The notes: a model not told the origin generated them from the letters alone. DNA of 64,000 nt from Bacteroidota bacterium (GCA_023957335.1 JAMLHC010000001.1:578017-642016), one strand, 5' to 3'; counted from the stretch's first letter, positions 16,354 to 25,463 are shown. Program-made: numbers and translations.

Positions 16354-16578
16354 TTATTTATTGTTTAATTGTTTATCTGTTTTTTTTCTTGTTGACATAC
16401 CTGTAATGTGCCAAATCGGACAATAATTCATAAAAGCTGTGAATAGCAACACCAATGACAATACAAGGAAAATGATTCCAACCATACCTGTTACTACATC
16501 CATTAAATAAAGTGCATACAGAATAATTGCAATAACAATCCTAATTACTTTGTCCAAGGTTCCAACATTAGCTTTCAT
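16354..16578 (-). CDS. DUF2892 (YgaP-like) inner membrane protein
   Basis: Protein of 74 aa with two membrane helices (IRIVIAIILYALYLMDVVTG; GIIFLVLSLVLLFTAFMNYC) and the conserved NYCPIWHITG segment of DUF2892. In YgaP this domain is fused to a rhodanese; here it is a separate gene four bases upstream of a rhodanese. Function unknown. Confidence 0.8.
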   Translation of the reverse strand: MKANVGTLDKVIRIVIAIILYALYLMDVVTGMVGIIFLVLSLVLLFTAFMNYCPIWHITGMSTRKKTDKQLNNK

Positions 16579-16589
16579 AAAAATTTTAA

Positions 16590-16976
16590 TTAAAGATTGT
16601 TAATTACGGTTTTTAGTTTTTCACGCACCTGAGTAGCCACTTCGCCAAGGTTATCATTCTTCACTGCCATCATACTTGCCACCGGGTCTATGGCGCTCAC
16701 CTTGATACTGCCGTCTTCCATTTGTTGCACAACTACATTACATGGCAACATACTGCCGATTTCGTGTTCAACTGACAAGGCTTTGTGTGCAAATTGAGGA
16801 TTGCATGCACCCAAGATTGTATATCTTCTGAAATCAACGTCTATCTTCTTTTTAAGTGCATCTTTAATATCTATTTCGGTCAAGACACCAAAACCCTCTT
16901 TTTTTAGTTCATCGGTAACTTTTGATTTCGCTTCGTCAAAATCCATACCTACGATTTTTGAAAATGTATAGCTCAT
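16590..16976 (-). CDS. DUF302 family protein
   Basis: 128-aa cytoplasmic protein with the DUF302 pattern: GMDFDEAKSKVTDELKKEGF, FRRYTILGACNPQFAHKALS and the MLPCNVVVQQ segment. DUF302 proteins are common next to redox and sulfur genes but have no settled function. First gene of the nine-gene minus-strand cluster; a -7 promoter element and an inverted repeat lie upstream. Confidence 0.85.
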   Translation of the reverse strand: MSYTFSKIVGMDFDEAKSKVTDELKKEGFGVLTEIDIKDALKKKIDVDFRRYTILGACNPQFAHKALSVEHEIGSMLPCNVVVQQMEDGSIKVSAIDPVASMMAVKNDNLGEVATQVREKLKTVINNL

Positions 16977-17007
16977 AATAATTAGTTTGAATGATTAAAA
17001 TCGGTTG

Positions 17008-17051
17008 CAAAATTAGTATTTCGAAAACAGTAACTAAGTAACATTGGTTAC
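17008..17051 (-). promoter_or_regulatory. Promoter/operator of the DUF302-thioredoxin cluster
   Basis: Minus-strand -7 element TAATTTTG (17015-17008) has no good TTTG at -33. Instead the -33 zone holds a perfect inverted repeat GTAAC-ATTG-GTTAC (17038-17051) with a further direct GTAAC at 17030-17034. A weak -33 box overlapped by a palindrome fits an activator-dependent or repressor-controlled promoter. Confidence 0.5.
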
Positions 17052-17093
17052 ACTTCAAAAAAACTCTTTAAACGGAAAACAATCTTATTGTGT

Positions 17094-19346
17094 TCAATTT
17101 TCTATCAATACTTTTTCTGCAAATACACCGGATGAAGAACGGATAAGTAAAAAATACAAACCTGCGGGGCGGTGTATGGCATAAGAGGAGGCTCCTTTGC
17201 TCACATCAAAACGTTCAAGCATGCGTCCATCAAGGCTATATAATTCAACACTCAGTGAAGGTTCAACATCTGTCAAAAACAGGGTGTTTTCAGCAAAATA
17301 ATATTGTTTTGAACCGAGTCCATATGGTACACTAAGGGTCAGATTTATCAATTCATTTTGAGATTCACAACCCGAAGCATTTTGAGTTATCACTTTGTAA
17401 TTTCCGGTTCCCTTGTATAGGAAAACCTGAGTGTTGGAATCCGACAACACATTGTTAAAATACCAATAAATCTTACCACTTGCATCAGTAAACAAGGTAT
17501 CGTGGACTATGATGAAGAACGGCCTCGGAGGCACCGCAAGCTCTTTGACTCTTAACGTGTCGGAATAGAAAATACAACCCTTGGAATTTTCGAACATAAA
17601 ACGATATAAGCCACCACCGGTATTAACATTGTAAGTTTTGCCGGTTCCTTGAATCACCATCATACTGTCTTTGAAAAGTGAGTATGTCCCATCCGTACCA
17701 GTGCTAACAAAAGTGTTAGTATTATTTGCACAAATGCTGTCAGCCGCATGAATCCCGATAGTTTGATTTGGAATGGTAGAAAATACGGTCATAAAAGAAT
17801 CATTGATTGTGTATTCATCCTGCACCCCCTCCGGATTAGCAACCTTATAGCTCAGATTGGTAATACCAAAGTCAAGATAATAGTTCCCAAAATCAATGTA
17901 AGCACCGGTTTTGCTTGTAATGGGTGTGTTCAAGTTGAAACTTTTTGTAATAGCTCCATCCGTGAAATAGGTTGTGATATCAAAACTGCTTACAGCTTGC
18001 GTTCCATTGTTAAAGACATAAAACCGCAAAGCAATATTGCGACAGCTAAAATTGTACTCCAAAAATTCTGTTCTGATACTCAAATCATAGTCAAGACAAT
18101 TTACACTGGGCTGTAAATCTTGTTTTTCTCCTGTATAAATTCCCAACAATGATTCAAAGTTGGGCATCTCCGAATTAAAGTTTACACCCATGCTAAAATC
18201 AGGCAAAGGCTGAGGTGATACACTCACCTGATTTCCAACTATTTCTTCAAAACAATCATGGCTCAGGTCGCTATTGTGTTTGCTGAGCGCAAATCCATTG
18301 GATAACAGACTGTAAAAAGTGTCTTCAACTACAAACATTCCCTGAATATCCGCACCTGCATAAGGGAAGAAACTCTTGTGATAAACTTTTCTGACTTGAT
18401 AGGTACTGCTGTTTATATTCAAAATACAGGCTTCATTCAGGTATTTACCCCCGATTGCCACAGTACTGTCATTGACGTTGAGCACAGAAGTAAAACTGCT
18501 AATATCTGCTTGTGCATACTGCACAAAAGATTTGACATCCAATGATGTATCCACTTTTAACAAAGCTGTAGTGGCAGTAGCCACAAAAAAACCATCGTTG
18601 TCGGAAATAAAATCAGCAGCCACCGGCAACAGCTCGTCATCGGATAAAATTCCTCCCAAACTATCTCCATCTGAACTGAGCTTATGGATAGATAATTGCT
18701 TAGAGAAATTCTGTATCACTACCAGATTATTAGAACTAAGTTCGTGCATAGATAAGACTTTGGAATTAGTTTCACCTCTTGTATCGAGATTAGCATACCA
18801 CAGCAAATTACCCAAATTATCAATTCTAAAAACCGCGCTTCCCGAAATTCTGTTTCCGAAATTATTCTCACGTTGTCCGCTCAAAATCGAAATTAAATAA
18901 TCACCATTTTGACAACGAATGATTTTATCTGCAAAGTCATTGCTCAAAGAGTTGAGTTTTCTTGCCCACAATACTTTCCCTCCGGATGTTACCTTTACTG
19001 CAATGACTTGTGCATTCTGGTTCGGAAACTCAAATTGACCAATCAAAACAAACGTAGTATCATTTTCCGCAATACCGCCTGCCCCTTGTATTTCCCTGAT
19101 GGGCAAATCAGGATTGTCAGAATATACAAAGAACTGTGTAGAAGCACCTTGTTGAAAATCTGCATACATCACACCCAGATTAGCAGATGTACCAAATACA
19201 AGAAATTTACCATCCATTGTTTTAAAAAGTTGGGTGCTGTTGTCTGCCATAAATCGACTGCCCAGTAAATTGACCGAAGTAAGCGCCTGCCCAAATCCGA
19301 CTAAGCCTAAGAACATTAACCCTGACACTAATATCAACTTCTTCAT
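17094..19346 (-). CDS. Large secreted protein with T9SS type A sorting domain
   Basis: 750-aa exported protein with a Sec signal (MKKLILVSGLMFLGLVGFGQ). Residues about 40-400 look like a beta-propeller-type series of repeated strands (GGKVLWARKLNSLS; GNLLWYANLDTRG). Ig-like segments follow, and the last 80 residues are a type A C-terminal sorting domain (SVELYSLDGRMLERFDVSKG; PAGLYFLLIRSSSG). It is secreted through the type IX system and is probably attached to the cell surface. Ligand unknown. Confidence 0.85.
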   Translation of the reverse strand: MKKLILVSGLMFLGLVGFGQALTSVNLLGSRFMADNSTQLFKTMDGKFLVFGTSANLGVMYADFQQGASTQFFVYSDNPDLPIREIQGAGGIAENDTTFVLIGQFEFPNQNAQVIAVKVTSGGKVLWARKLNSLSNDFADKIIRCQNGDYLISILSGQRENNFGNRISGSAVFRIDNLGNLLWYANLDTRGETNSKVLSMHELSSNNLVVIQNFSKQLSIHKLSSDGDSLGGILSDDELLPVAADFISDNDGFFVATATTALLKVDTSLDVKSFVQYAQADISSFTSVLNVNDSTVAIGGKYLNEACILNINSSTYQVRKVYHKSFFPYAGADIQGMFVVEDTFYSLLSNGFALSKHNSDLSHDCFEEIVGNQVSVSPQPLPDFSMGVNFNSEMPNFESLLGIYTGEKQDLQPSVNCLDYDLSIRTEFLEYNFSCRNIALRFYVFNNGTQAVSSFDITTYFTDGAITKSFNLNTPITSKTGAYIDFGNYYLDFGITNLSYKVANPEGVQDEYTINDSFMTVFSTIPNQTIGIHAADSICANNTNTFVSTGTDGTYSLFKDSMMVIQGTGKTYNVNTGGGLYRFMFENSKGCIFYSDTLRVKELAVPPRPFFIIVHDTLFTDASGKIYWYFNNVLSDSNTQVFLYKGTGNYKVITQNASGCESQNELINLTLSVPYGLGSKQYYFAENTLFLTDVEPSLSVELYSLDGRMLERFDVSKGASSYAIHRPAGLYFLLIRSSSGVFAEKVLIEN

Positions 19347-19478
19347 GCTTGCATTTATTTGCTACAAATGTAAACTGATTTTGAAAACGATGGAAACTAT
19401 CATTTAAACGTGATATAAACTCAGAATTTACATCTCACCATGAACAAATAAAGTCAATCAAAACAATCCTTAATTTTA

Positions 19479-19486
19479 TACCTTTG
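19479..19486 (+). promoter_or_regulatory. -7 element very close to the DUF2480 start
   Basis: TACCTTTG ends eight bases before the ATG at 19495, so the messenger would have almost no leader. No good TTTG at -33 was found. Confidence 0.3.
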
Positions 19487-19494
19487 CCATTCCA

Positions 19495-20004
19495 ATGGCA
19501 ATTGTAAATAAAGTTCAGGCAAGTGGTATTGTTACTCTTGATTTAGAAGCATACTATACTGCCGGAGAACGTGTAGTAATAGACCTGAAAGACAATCTTT
19601 TTATGGGTCTTATACTCAAAGAAAAAGATTTCAGGGATTTTATTCATGAGCATGACTGGCTTCAATATACAGACAAATTAGTGGCAATCACCTGCACAGC
19701 AGATGCCGTAGTTCCAACTTGGGCATATATGTTGGTCGCAAGTAAATTAACCGGCATAGCTAAAGAAATAGTGTTTGGCAACCTCGACACTCTTGAAACT
19801 ATATTGCTGCTCAACACCCTGAAAGAAAAAATCAACCCTGCCGAATACCAAGGAGTAAGAATGGTCATCAAAGGTTGCAGTAAGGTTAAAATTACCGAAG
19901 CTGCTTATGTACAAATCACTAAGATGTTGATTCCTTTTGTTCAGTCACTGATGTTTGGCGAACCTTGCTCTACTGTGCCGGTTTATAAGAAATCAAAAGC
20001 CTGA
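19495..20004 (+). CDS. DUF2480 family protein
   Basis: 169-aa cytoplasmic protein matching the Bacteroidota-specific DUF2480 family: VTLDLEAYYTAGERVVIDLK, then FRDFIHEHDWLQYTDKLVAI and WAYMLVASKLTGIAKEIVFG. Ends KGCSKVKITEAAYVQITKML. No signal peptide or membrane segments. Function unknown; it has no obvious operon partner. Confidence 0.85.
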   Translation: MAIVNKVQASGIVTLDLEAYYTAGERVVIDLKDNLFMGLILKEKDFRDFIHEHDWLQYTDKLVAITCTADAVVPTWAYMLVASKLTGIAKEIVFGNLDTLETILLLNTLKEKINPAEYQGVRMVIKGCSKVKITEAAYVQITKMLIPFVQSLMFGEPCSTVPVYKKSKA

Positions 20005-20076
20005 TTGGTCGAAACTTTGCACACGGTTTCATCATTATCTGTTCCTTTGGCACTTTTCATATACTAAAATCACAAC

Positions 20077-20927
20077 ATGGACAATTTATTAACTCAAATA
20101 CAAAAAGCGGACATTTTCGCAATCTTCACCACTCTGGAAAGATGCTCATCCTGCCAAATATTTGGGAACCTCTGGGTGCATTATTATTACAAGAAATCGG
20201 TTATCCGGCTGTAGCCACCGCAAGTGCTGCTATGGCTTATACCAATGGCTATTTGGATGGAGAACACATCACATTTGCCGAGTTTTTGTCGCAAGTCAAA
20301 CAGATTACAGATGCTGTTTCCATTCCTGTTTCGGTTGATTTTGAAAGTGGTTTTGCAGACACTGATGAACAATTGACAAAAAATATAGAAGATTTGATAG
20401 ATGCTGGTGTCATTGGAATAAATATAGAAGATTCCGACAAGAAGAATCATTCATTACTTGATTTAGAAACCCAAGTTTCAAGAATCAAAACCATTCGCAA
20501 AACAGCTCAATCCAAAGGAGTGCATTTATTCATCAATGCTCGAACCGATGTTTATATTTACAAAAAAGAATTAAGCCCTGAACAACGTTTGGCAGAAACT
20601 ATCCAAAGAGGTTCTGCATACAAAGAAGCCGGTGCAGACTGTTTCTATCCTATTGTAATGAAAGAAGAATTCGATATTCAGGCTACTATAAATGCACTCA
20701 AAATGCCCGTGAACATTCTCACACTACTGGGTATTCCTGATTTGTAAACCCTTGAACAAATTGGAGTGGCGAGAGTAAGTCTGGGACCCTCACTACTCAA
20801 ATATGCAATCAAATCAATGAAGCATTTGGCAGAGAAATTACAACACAAAAACGGGTTGGATGAAATCACCCAAAATCCTATCACTTCTGACTATCTGGAA
20901 GGATTGATAAAGCAATCCAAAGCTTAA
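20077..20927 (+). pseudogene. Isocitrate lyase/PEP mutase-family gene with two disruptions
   Basis: The family includes 2-methylisocitrate lyase and phosphonopyruvate-type enzymes. The intact part (from about 20124) reads FRNLHHSGKMLILPNIWEPL and carries SIPVSVDFESGF and INARTDVYIY, hallmarks of the family. Two lesions are seen: the ATG frame at 20077 (MDNLLTQIQKADIF) is shifted by one base in a T run near 20119-20122, and an in-frame TAA at 20745-20747 interrupts the reading, which continues TLEQIGVARVSLGPSLLKYA to 20927. Adding one T and changing TAA restores a protein of about 280 aa. An ATG at 20142 could give a shortened 201-aa product. Sequencing error at the T run is possible; the nonsense codon is harder to explain that way. 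Confidence 0.8.
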
Positions 20928-21029
20928 AAAGATTGATTAAAACAAAAAATAATCAATTTTTTTGTAACCTTTTGCATTGATGTTCACTCTATTGTGGTAT
21001 ATACAACGAATTAAAAACGAAAGACTAAC

Positions 21030-21677
21030 ATGCAAGCATTAACCAAAACAGAATTAGACAAACTCAACTTGGAAGCAAGTATATCCCTTGACGAATTTGA
21101 GCTGAGTGAAGAAGAAAAGATAGAACAAATTGAATTTCACTTTGCCAAAATTATGAGAGTACTTGGGCTTGACCTTACCGATGAAAGCCTAAAAAACACT
21201 CCGTACAGAGTAGCCAAAATGTATGTAAACGAAATTTTTAGTGGATTAAATCCCAAAAACAAACCGGCAATCAGTCAGTTTGAAAACAGCAGTCATTATA
21301 AGAGCATGTTGGTAGAGAAAGACATAAGCTTGTTTTCTACTTGCGAACACCATTTTGTGCCCATCATCGGGAAAGCGCACGTTGCTTATATTCCCAATGA
21401 TCATATTATCGGACTTTCCAAAATCAACCGCATTGTTCAGTTTTATGCAAAAAGACCTCAGGTACAAGAAAAATTGACTAATCAAATAGGAGAAGCAATG
21501 AAAGAAATATTGCAAATAGAAGATGTTGCAGTTATGATTGAGGCGGACCATCTTTGTGTACAATCACGCGGAATCAAAGACACCAGTAGTTCTACTACCA
21601 CTTCATTCTTCTCAGGGCAATTCAAAAATGACGCTACCAAAAACGAATTTTTCAATTATATTCACATTACAAAATAA
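21030..21677 (+). CDS. folE: GTP cyclohydrolase I
   Basis: Converts GTP to dihydroneopterin triphosphate for folate and pterin synthesis. The 215-aa protein has the Zn-binding CEHHFVPIIG, the motif GLSKINRIVQFYAKRPQVQE and the C-terminal ADHLCVQSRGIKDTSS with the second zinc Cys. It is followed six bases later by an oxidoreductase gene and may be cotranscribed. No riboswitch was seen upstream. Confidence 0.96.
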   Translation: MQALTKTELDKLNLEASISLDEFELSEEEKIEQIEFHFAKIMRVLGLDLTDESLKNTPYRVAKMYVNEIFSGLNPKNKPAISQFENSSHYKSMLVEKDISLFSTCEHHFVPIIGKAHVAYIPNDHIIGLSKINRIVQFYAKRPQVQEKLTNQIGEAMKEILQIEDVAVMIEADHLCVQSRGIKDTSSSTTTSFFSGQFKNDATKNEFFNYIHITK

Positions 21678-21683
21678 CCCATT

Positions 21684-22352
21684 ATGGCACATTTAGTTAA
21701 AATAAAATCTATCGAACCCCTTACACATGATGTAATAAAATTAGTGTTAGAAAAACCCGAGGGAATAACCTTCATACCAGGACAAGCCACAGATATTGCA
21801 ATCAACAAACCGGGGTTAGAAAACGAATGGCATACATTCACGTTCACTTCTTTGCCCGAAGAAAATTTTTTGGAATTTAATATTAAAACCTATAGCGACC
21901 ATCAAGGTATAACACATAAATTGCGCTCTTTGAATGCCGGTGACGAAGTTTTTGTGGGCGATGTTTATGGCGATATTCACTACAAAGGAGAAGGTATATT
22001 CATTGCCGGAGGTGCCGGTATTACACCTTTTATTGCCATCCTCAAAAATCTTGAGAAAAAAGGACAGTTAGGCAAAAACAAATTAATTTTTGGCAATAAA
22101 ACACAGCATGATATTATCCAAAAAGCTTTGTTAAGTAAAATGTTGGGCAGTCGCTTTATCAATGTACTTGCGAACGAGCAAGTTTACGGATATGAACACG
22201 GGTTCATTGATGCTGAACTTATAAAAAAACATTCTGAAACCGCACTCAAATACTACTATTTGTGCGGTCCACCTCCTATGATGAATGCGGTTGAGAAACA
22301 CCTTAGCGCTTTGGGTGTGGAGCCTCAATACATTGTGAAAGAAGGTTTTTAG
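21684..22352 (+). CDS. Ferredoxin/flavodoxin-NADP reductase-like FAD protein
   Basis: 222-aa oxidoreductase with an N-terminal FAD-binding barrel (FIPGQATDIAINKPG; HTFTFTSLPEEN) and a nucleotide-binding domain (IFIAGGAGITPFIAIL; YYLCGPPPMM). It has no 2Fe-2S cluster domain. It probably moves electrons between NAD(P)H and a protein or flavin partner; the partner is unknown. It follows folE closely. Confidence 0.82.
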   Translation: MAHLVKIKSIEPLTHDVIKLVLEKPEGITFIPGQATDIAINKPGLENEWHTFTFTSLPEENFLEFNIKTYSDHQGITHKLRSLNAGDEVFVGDVYGDIHYKGEGIFIAGGAGITPFIAILKNLEKKGQLGKNKLIFGNKTQHDIIQKALLSKMLGSRFINVLANEQVYGYEHGFIDAELIKKHSETALKYYYLCGPPPMMNAVEKHLSALGVEPQYIVKEGF

Positions 22353-22374
22353 TTTTTCTTGTGCATAGTTTTTT

Positions 22375-22395
22375 CAGGTCGGCAAAGCCGACCTG
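22375..22395 (+). terminator. Hairpin after the folE-reductase unit
   Basis: Perfect inverted repeat CAGGTCGGC-AAA-GCCGACCTG followed by CTTGTTT. The stem is GC-rich but the U tract is short, so termination may be partial. Confidence 0.5.
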
Positions 22396-22461
22396 CTTGT
22401 TTATGCCATACACTTTTGCAATAAAATAAAATACCTTTGCAATAATCAATAGCAATCTCTT

Positions 22462-23340
22462 ATGAGAAAACATCTATTCTTTTTAATTTGTCTGGTTGTC
22501 GTCTTCGTTGCCTGCAATACAGACTCGAACAATAAAGGGAAAACAACACAAGTATCCAATCTTGATACGATATTAAGCAATGTGCCTTATGGCAAAGACT
22601 CAAAACAATCCATGGATTTATATCTTCCAAAAGGCAGGAGTGCTGACAAAACCAAAGTGATTATTCTCATACACGGAGGGGCTTGGCAAGGAGGAGACAA
22701 GAGCGAAATGAATAATTTGGCTCAAATCATCAACAAAAAATGGCCCGAGGCTGCCGTTGCTAATATCAATTATCGTCTAGCGAACGGTGGCAGTGTAATT
22801 CACGAACAAATTTCGGAAGATTTGAAATTAGCAGTAAATTATTTGATTGACAGCGGTTCTGTTTATGGGCTTTCGCAAGATATGGCAATGTTGGGAGCCA
22901 GTGCAGGAGCGCATTTATCCCTATTGTATGCATACAAATTCAATGCTGACAACCATATTAAAGCGGTAAGTAACATGTTTGGTCCAAGCTATTTTGCAGA
23001 CTGGTCTTTCTACAATTCTTTCAATTTGTTCTTGGGTGGAAATGTGAAGGAGATTTATAAAAAATACACCGGTCAATATTGGGATTCTGCTTTGTATTAC
23101 GGGCTAAGTCCTTATCATTTAGTCAATAAAAGCAATTATGTTCCCACTATCACTTTTCACGGAGACATTGATGTAATAGTGCCTTTATATCAAAGTCAGT
23201 ATTTTGTTCACAAGCTTGATTCTTTGAAACTCAACAACAAATACTTTGAATTCAAAGGGCAAGGACATGGTTTTAATGACGAATACAACAATAAATGTAT
23301 AGAAGAAACCGTGTCATTTTTTAAAGAAAACATGCAATAA
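22462..23340 (+). CDS. Alpha/beta hydrolase (esterase) lipoprotein
   Basis: 292-aa exported lipoprotein (lipobox VVVFVAC, Cys 18). The alpha/beta hydrolase domain shows the oxyanion motif LIHGGAWQGGD, nucleophile elbow MLGASAGAHLS (Ser), the Asp region GDIDVIVPL and the His of KGQGHGFND. It resembles the carboxylesterase/kynurenine formamidase-like (BD-FAE) group. The natural substrate is unknown; acetyl or other esters at the cell surface are likely. Confidence 0.85.
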   Translation: MRKHLFFLICLVVVFVACNTDSNNKGKTTQVSNLDTILSNVPYGKDSKQSMDLYLPKGRSADKTKVIILIHGGAWQGGDKSEMNNLAQIINKKWPEAAVANINYRLANGGSVIHEQISEDLKLAVNYLIDSGSVYGLSQDMAMLGASAGAHLSLLYAYKFNADNHIKAVSNMFGPSYFADWSFYNSFNLFLGGNVKEIYKKYTGQYWDSALYYGLSPYHLVNKSNYVPTITFHGDIDVIVPLYQSQYFVHKLDSLKLNNKYFEFKGQGHGFNDEYNNKCIEETVSFFKENMQ

Positions 23341-23396
23341 GCCATTTTCTTTTACCAATCTGTGTTAAGAGGGATAATCAGTAGAAATCATTACTT

Positions 23397-24155
23397 CTAA
23401 TCCCGATCATTCAAAAACGGGAATTTTTGCCTTGTTGTTGCGAGTATTTCCTTTGACAGGGTAGCATACAGAATGGTGTCATCACCTTTGTTGATAAGCA
23501 TCAAAGTTCCATCAGGAGCTATAAACTGAGAAGACCCATTGTGTGCAATTCCGTGACCGTCATCACCCAATCGGTTAACAGCCGCAACATAGCTCAGGTT
23601 TTCAAGTGCTCTTGCTTGCAGCAGTATGTCCCAATGCCGGATTCTGCGTTCGGGGAAACTGGCGTGAAAAGTCAGCAAGTCATAATCTTCAGTATTTCTG
23701 CACCAGGTCGGAAAACGCACATCATAACATATTAACGGTTTGACTTTCCAGCCTTTGATATCAACAATGATTGTCTTATTGCCCGCTTGGTAATGCTCCT
23801 TTTCATTGCCCATAGAAAACAAGTGTTTCTTATCATAAAACACGTGATTGCCATCCGGAAAAACATAGAAAAGACGGTTATAATACTTGCCGTTTTCTTC
23901 TATCATCAAACTCCCTGCTATCACACAATTATGTTCCTTTGCATTCTGTTGCATCCAATGGAGACCTTTTTTAAAAGAGTCGGCTGCCAGTGATTCAGGG
24001 CTCATACTAAACCCTGTTGCAAACATTTCAGGTAGCATAATCAGGTCTGAATCTACCTTCACAGTTTCGAGCAGGGTTGAGAAATGAGCGAGATTTGCAT
24101 CGACATCCTCCCAGTAAATATGGGTTTGTATGATGGCAATTTTTAGAGTTTGCAT
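23397..24155 (-). CDS. Omega-amidase-like nitrilase-superfamily hydrolase
   Basis: 252-aa carbon-nitrogen hydrolase with the catalytic triad: Glu in LMLPEMFATGFS, Lys in VFYDKKHLFSM, Cys in KPLICYDVRFPTW. It resembles YafV/Nit2, which hydrolyse 2-oxoglutaramate or 2-oxosuccinamate. Its start overlaps the end of the aminotransferase gene by 13 bases, so the aminotransferase and the amidase are probably produced together. Confidence 0.85.
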   Translation of the reverse strand: MQTLKIAIIQTHIYWEDVDANLAHFSTLLETVKVDSDLIMLPEMFATGFSMSPESLAADSFKKGLHWMQQNAKEHNCVIAGSLMIEENGKYYNRLFYVFPDGNHVFYDKKHLFSMGNEKEHYQAGNKTIIVDIKGWKVKPLICYDVRFPTWCRNTEDYDLLTFHASFPERRIRHWDILLQARALENLSYVAAVNRLGDDGHGIAHNGSSQFIAPDGTLMLINKGDDTILYATLSKEILATTRQKFPFLNDRD

Positions 24156-25297
24156 AGGATTTCTAAAGCACGGTCAAGGGTTTCATTATGTTTTGCAAAA
24201 CAAAAGCGCAATACTTTATGATTTTCTTTTTTTCTATAGAAACTCGAAACGGGAATAGCTGCTACTTTCTTTTCTTTCACGAGCCATTCTGCAAATTGCA
24301 TTTCGTCAATATCACTGATTTTACTGTAATCCAGCAACTGAAAATAGGTACCTAAGGTTGGTTTAATCTTGAATCTTGAACCTTTGAGCCCATTCTTAAA
24401 ATAGTCGCGTTGCTTTCCATACATAGCCCCCAGATTTTGATATAAACTTTTGTCTTTAAGTATCTCTGCAAAAGCATACTGCATAGGTGTATTGCAAGCA
24501 AAAGCCATATATTGATAAATCTTTCTGAATTCTTCTGTCAGTTCTTCGGGAGCTAATACATATCCCATCTTCCAACCGGTTGCGTGATATGTTTTACCAA
24601 ATGAATATACAATAAAACTGCGTTTGGCAAGATTGGGAAATCGTGCCACGCTTTGATGTTCAACCCCGTCAAAGATGATATGTTCATAAACTTCATCACT
24701 CAGGATGACGATATCTCTGTCTTTAACCAGTTTTTCCAATTTCATCATATCCTGCGCACTTAAAATACTGCCCGTAGGGTTGTGAGGACTGTTAATGATA
24801 ATCATTTTGGTGCGTGCTGTTGTGAGCTTGGTAACTTCCTCCCAATTGGGTTTATAAGTCGGGAATTTCAATTCTGCAAAAATGGCTTTTCCTCCGTTTG
24901 CTTCTATGGCAGGAGCGTAACTGTCATAAGCAGGTTCAAAAATAATTACCTCGTCATTATCTCGTACCACAGAGGCAATGGCAGCGTAGATACCGATTGT
25001 ACCACCCGGCACAATCGTAATTTCTTTTTCAGGATTATATTGTGCAGAATAATTTTCATACATTTTTTCTGCAATTTGTTCTCGCAAACTCATCAATCCC
25101 GCCATGGGGGCATATTGGTTCATGCCTTTTTCCATATAGAAATTGACAGCACTAATCAATTCCTGAGGTGGCGAAAAATCAGGAAAACCCTGTGACAGAT
25201 TGATTGCGTCATGTTCTTTAGCCAAAGCCGACATCACCGTAAAAATACTGGTGCTTACTTTGGGAAACTTTGATTTTATATTACTCGAGTAATTCAA
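24143..25297 (-). CDS. PLP-dependent methionine/glutamine aminotransferase
   Basis: 384-aa class I/II aminotransferase with INLSQGFPDFSPP, INSPHNPTGSILS and the PLP lysine in SFGKTYHATGWKMGYVLAP. It is closest to YbdL/MtnE-type enzymes that use methionine or aromatic 2-oxo acids and glutamine. The start is TTG at 25297; no usable ATG lies between it and SIFTVMSALAKEH. Followed by an omega-amidase gene, which fits the glutamine transaminase-omega-amidase pathway or methionine salvage. Confidence 0.85.
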   Translation of the reverse strand: MNYSSNIKSKFPKVSTSIFTVMSALAKEHDAINLSQGFPDFSPPQELISAVNFYMEKGMNQYAPMAGLMSLREQIAEKMYENYSAQYNPEKEITIVPGGTIGIYAAIASVVRDNDEVIIFEPAYDSYAPAIEANGGKAIFAELKFPTYKPNWEEVTKLTTARTKMIIINSPHNPTGSILSAQDMMKLEKLVKDRDIVILSDEVYEHIIFDGVEHQSVARFPNLAKRSFIVYSFGKTYHATGWKMGYVLAPEELTEEFRKIYQYMAFACNTPMQYAFAEILKDKSLYQNLGAMYGKQRDYFKNGLKGSRFKIKPTLGTYFQLLDYSKISDIDEMQFAEWLVKEKKVAAIPVSSFYRKKENHKVLRFCFAKHNETLDRALEILCKL

Positions 25298-25463
25298 ATA
25301 AATAATTTTTATAACTCTTTGTTAGCATTGTATATGCCTTAAAGAGCTGAGATTTAAGCCCGCAAATATACCTCAGTACATTTTTCTCAATCCACAATCC
25401 TTGCACACCATGGGTGGATAAAATTCTGATTATCAATTTTATCTTCTCTAATCCTTACACCCG

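Noticed and set aside
17748-19268. Several plus-strand open frames opposite the T9SS protein
   Set aside because: All lie within the real minus-strand coding sequence and have no domain features.
20940-21029. Possible riboswitch before folE
   Set aside because: The gap is short and AT-rich with no conserved preQ1, THF or other riboswitch element visible.
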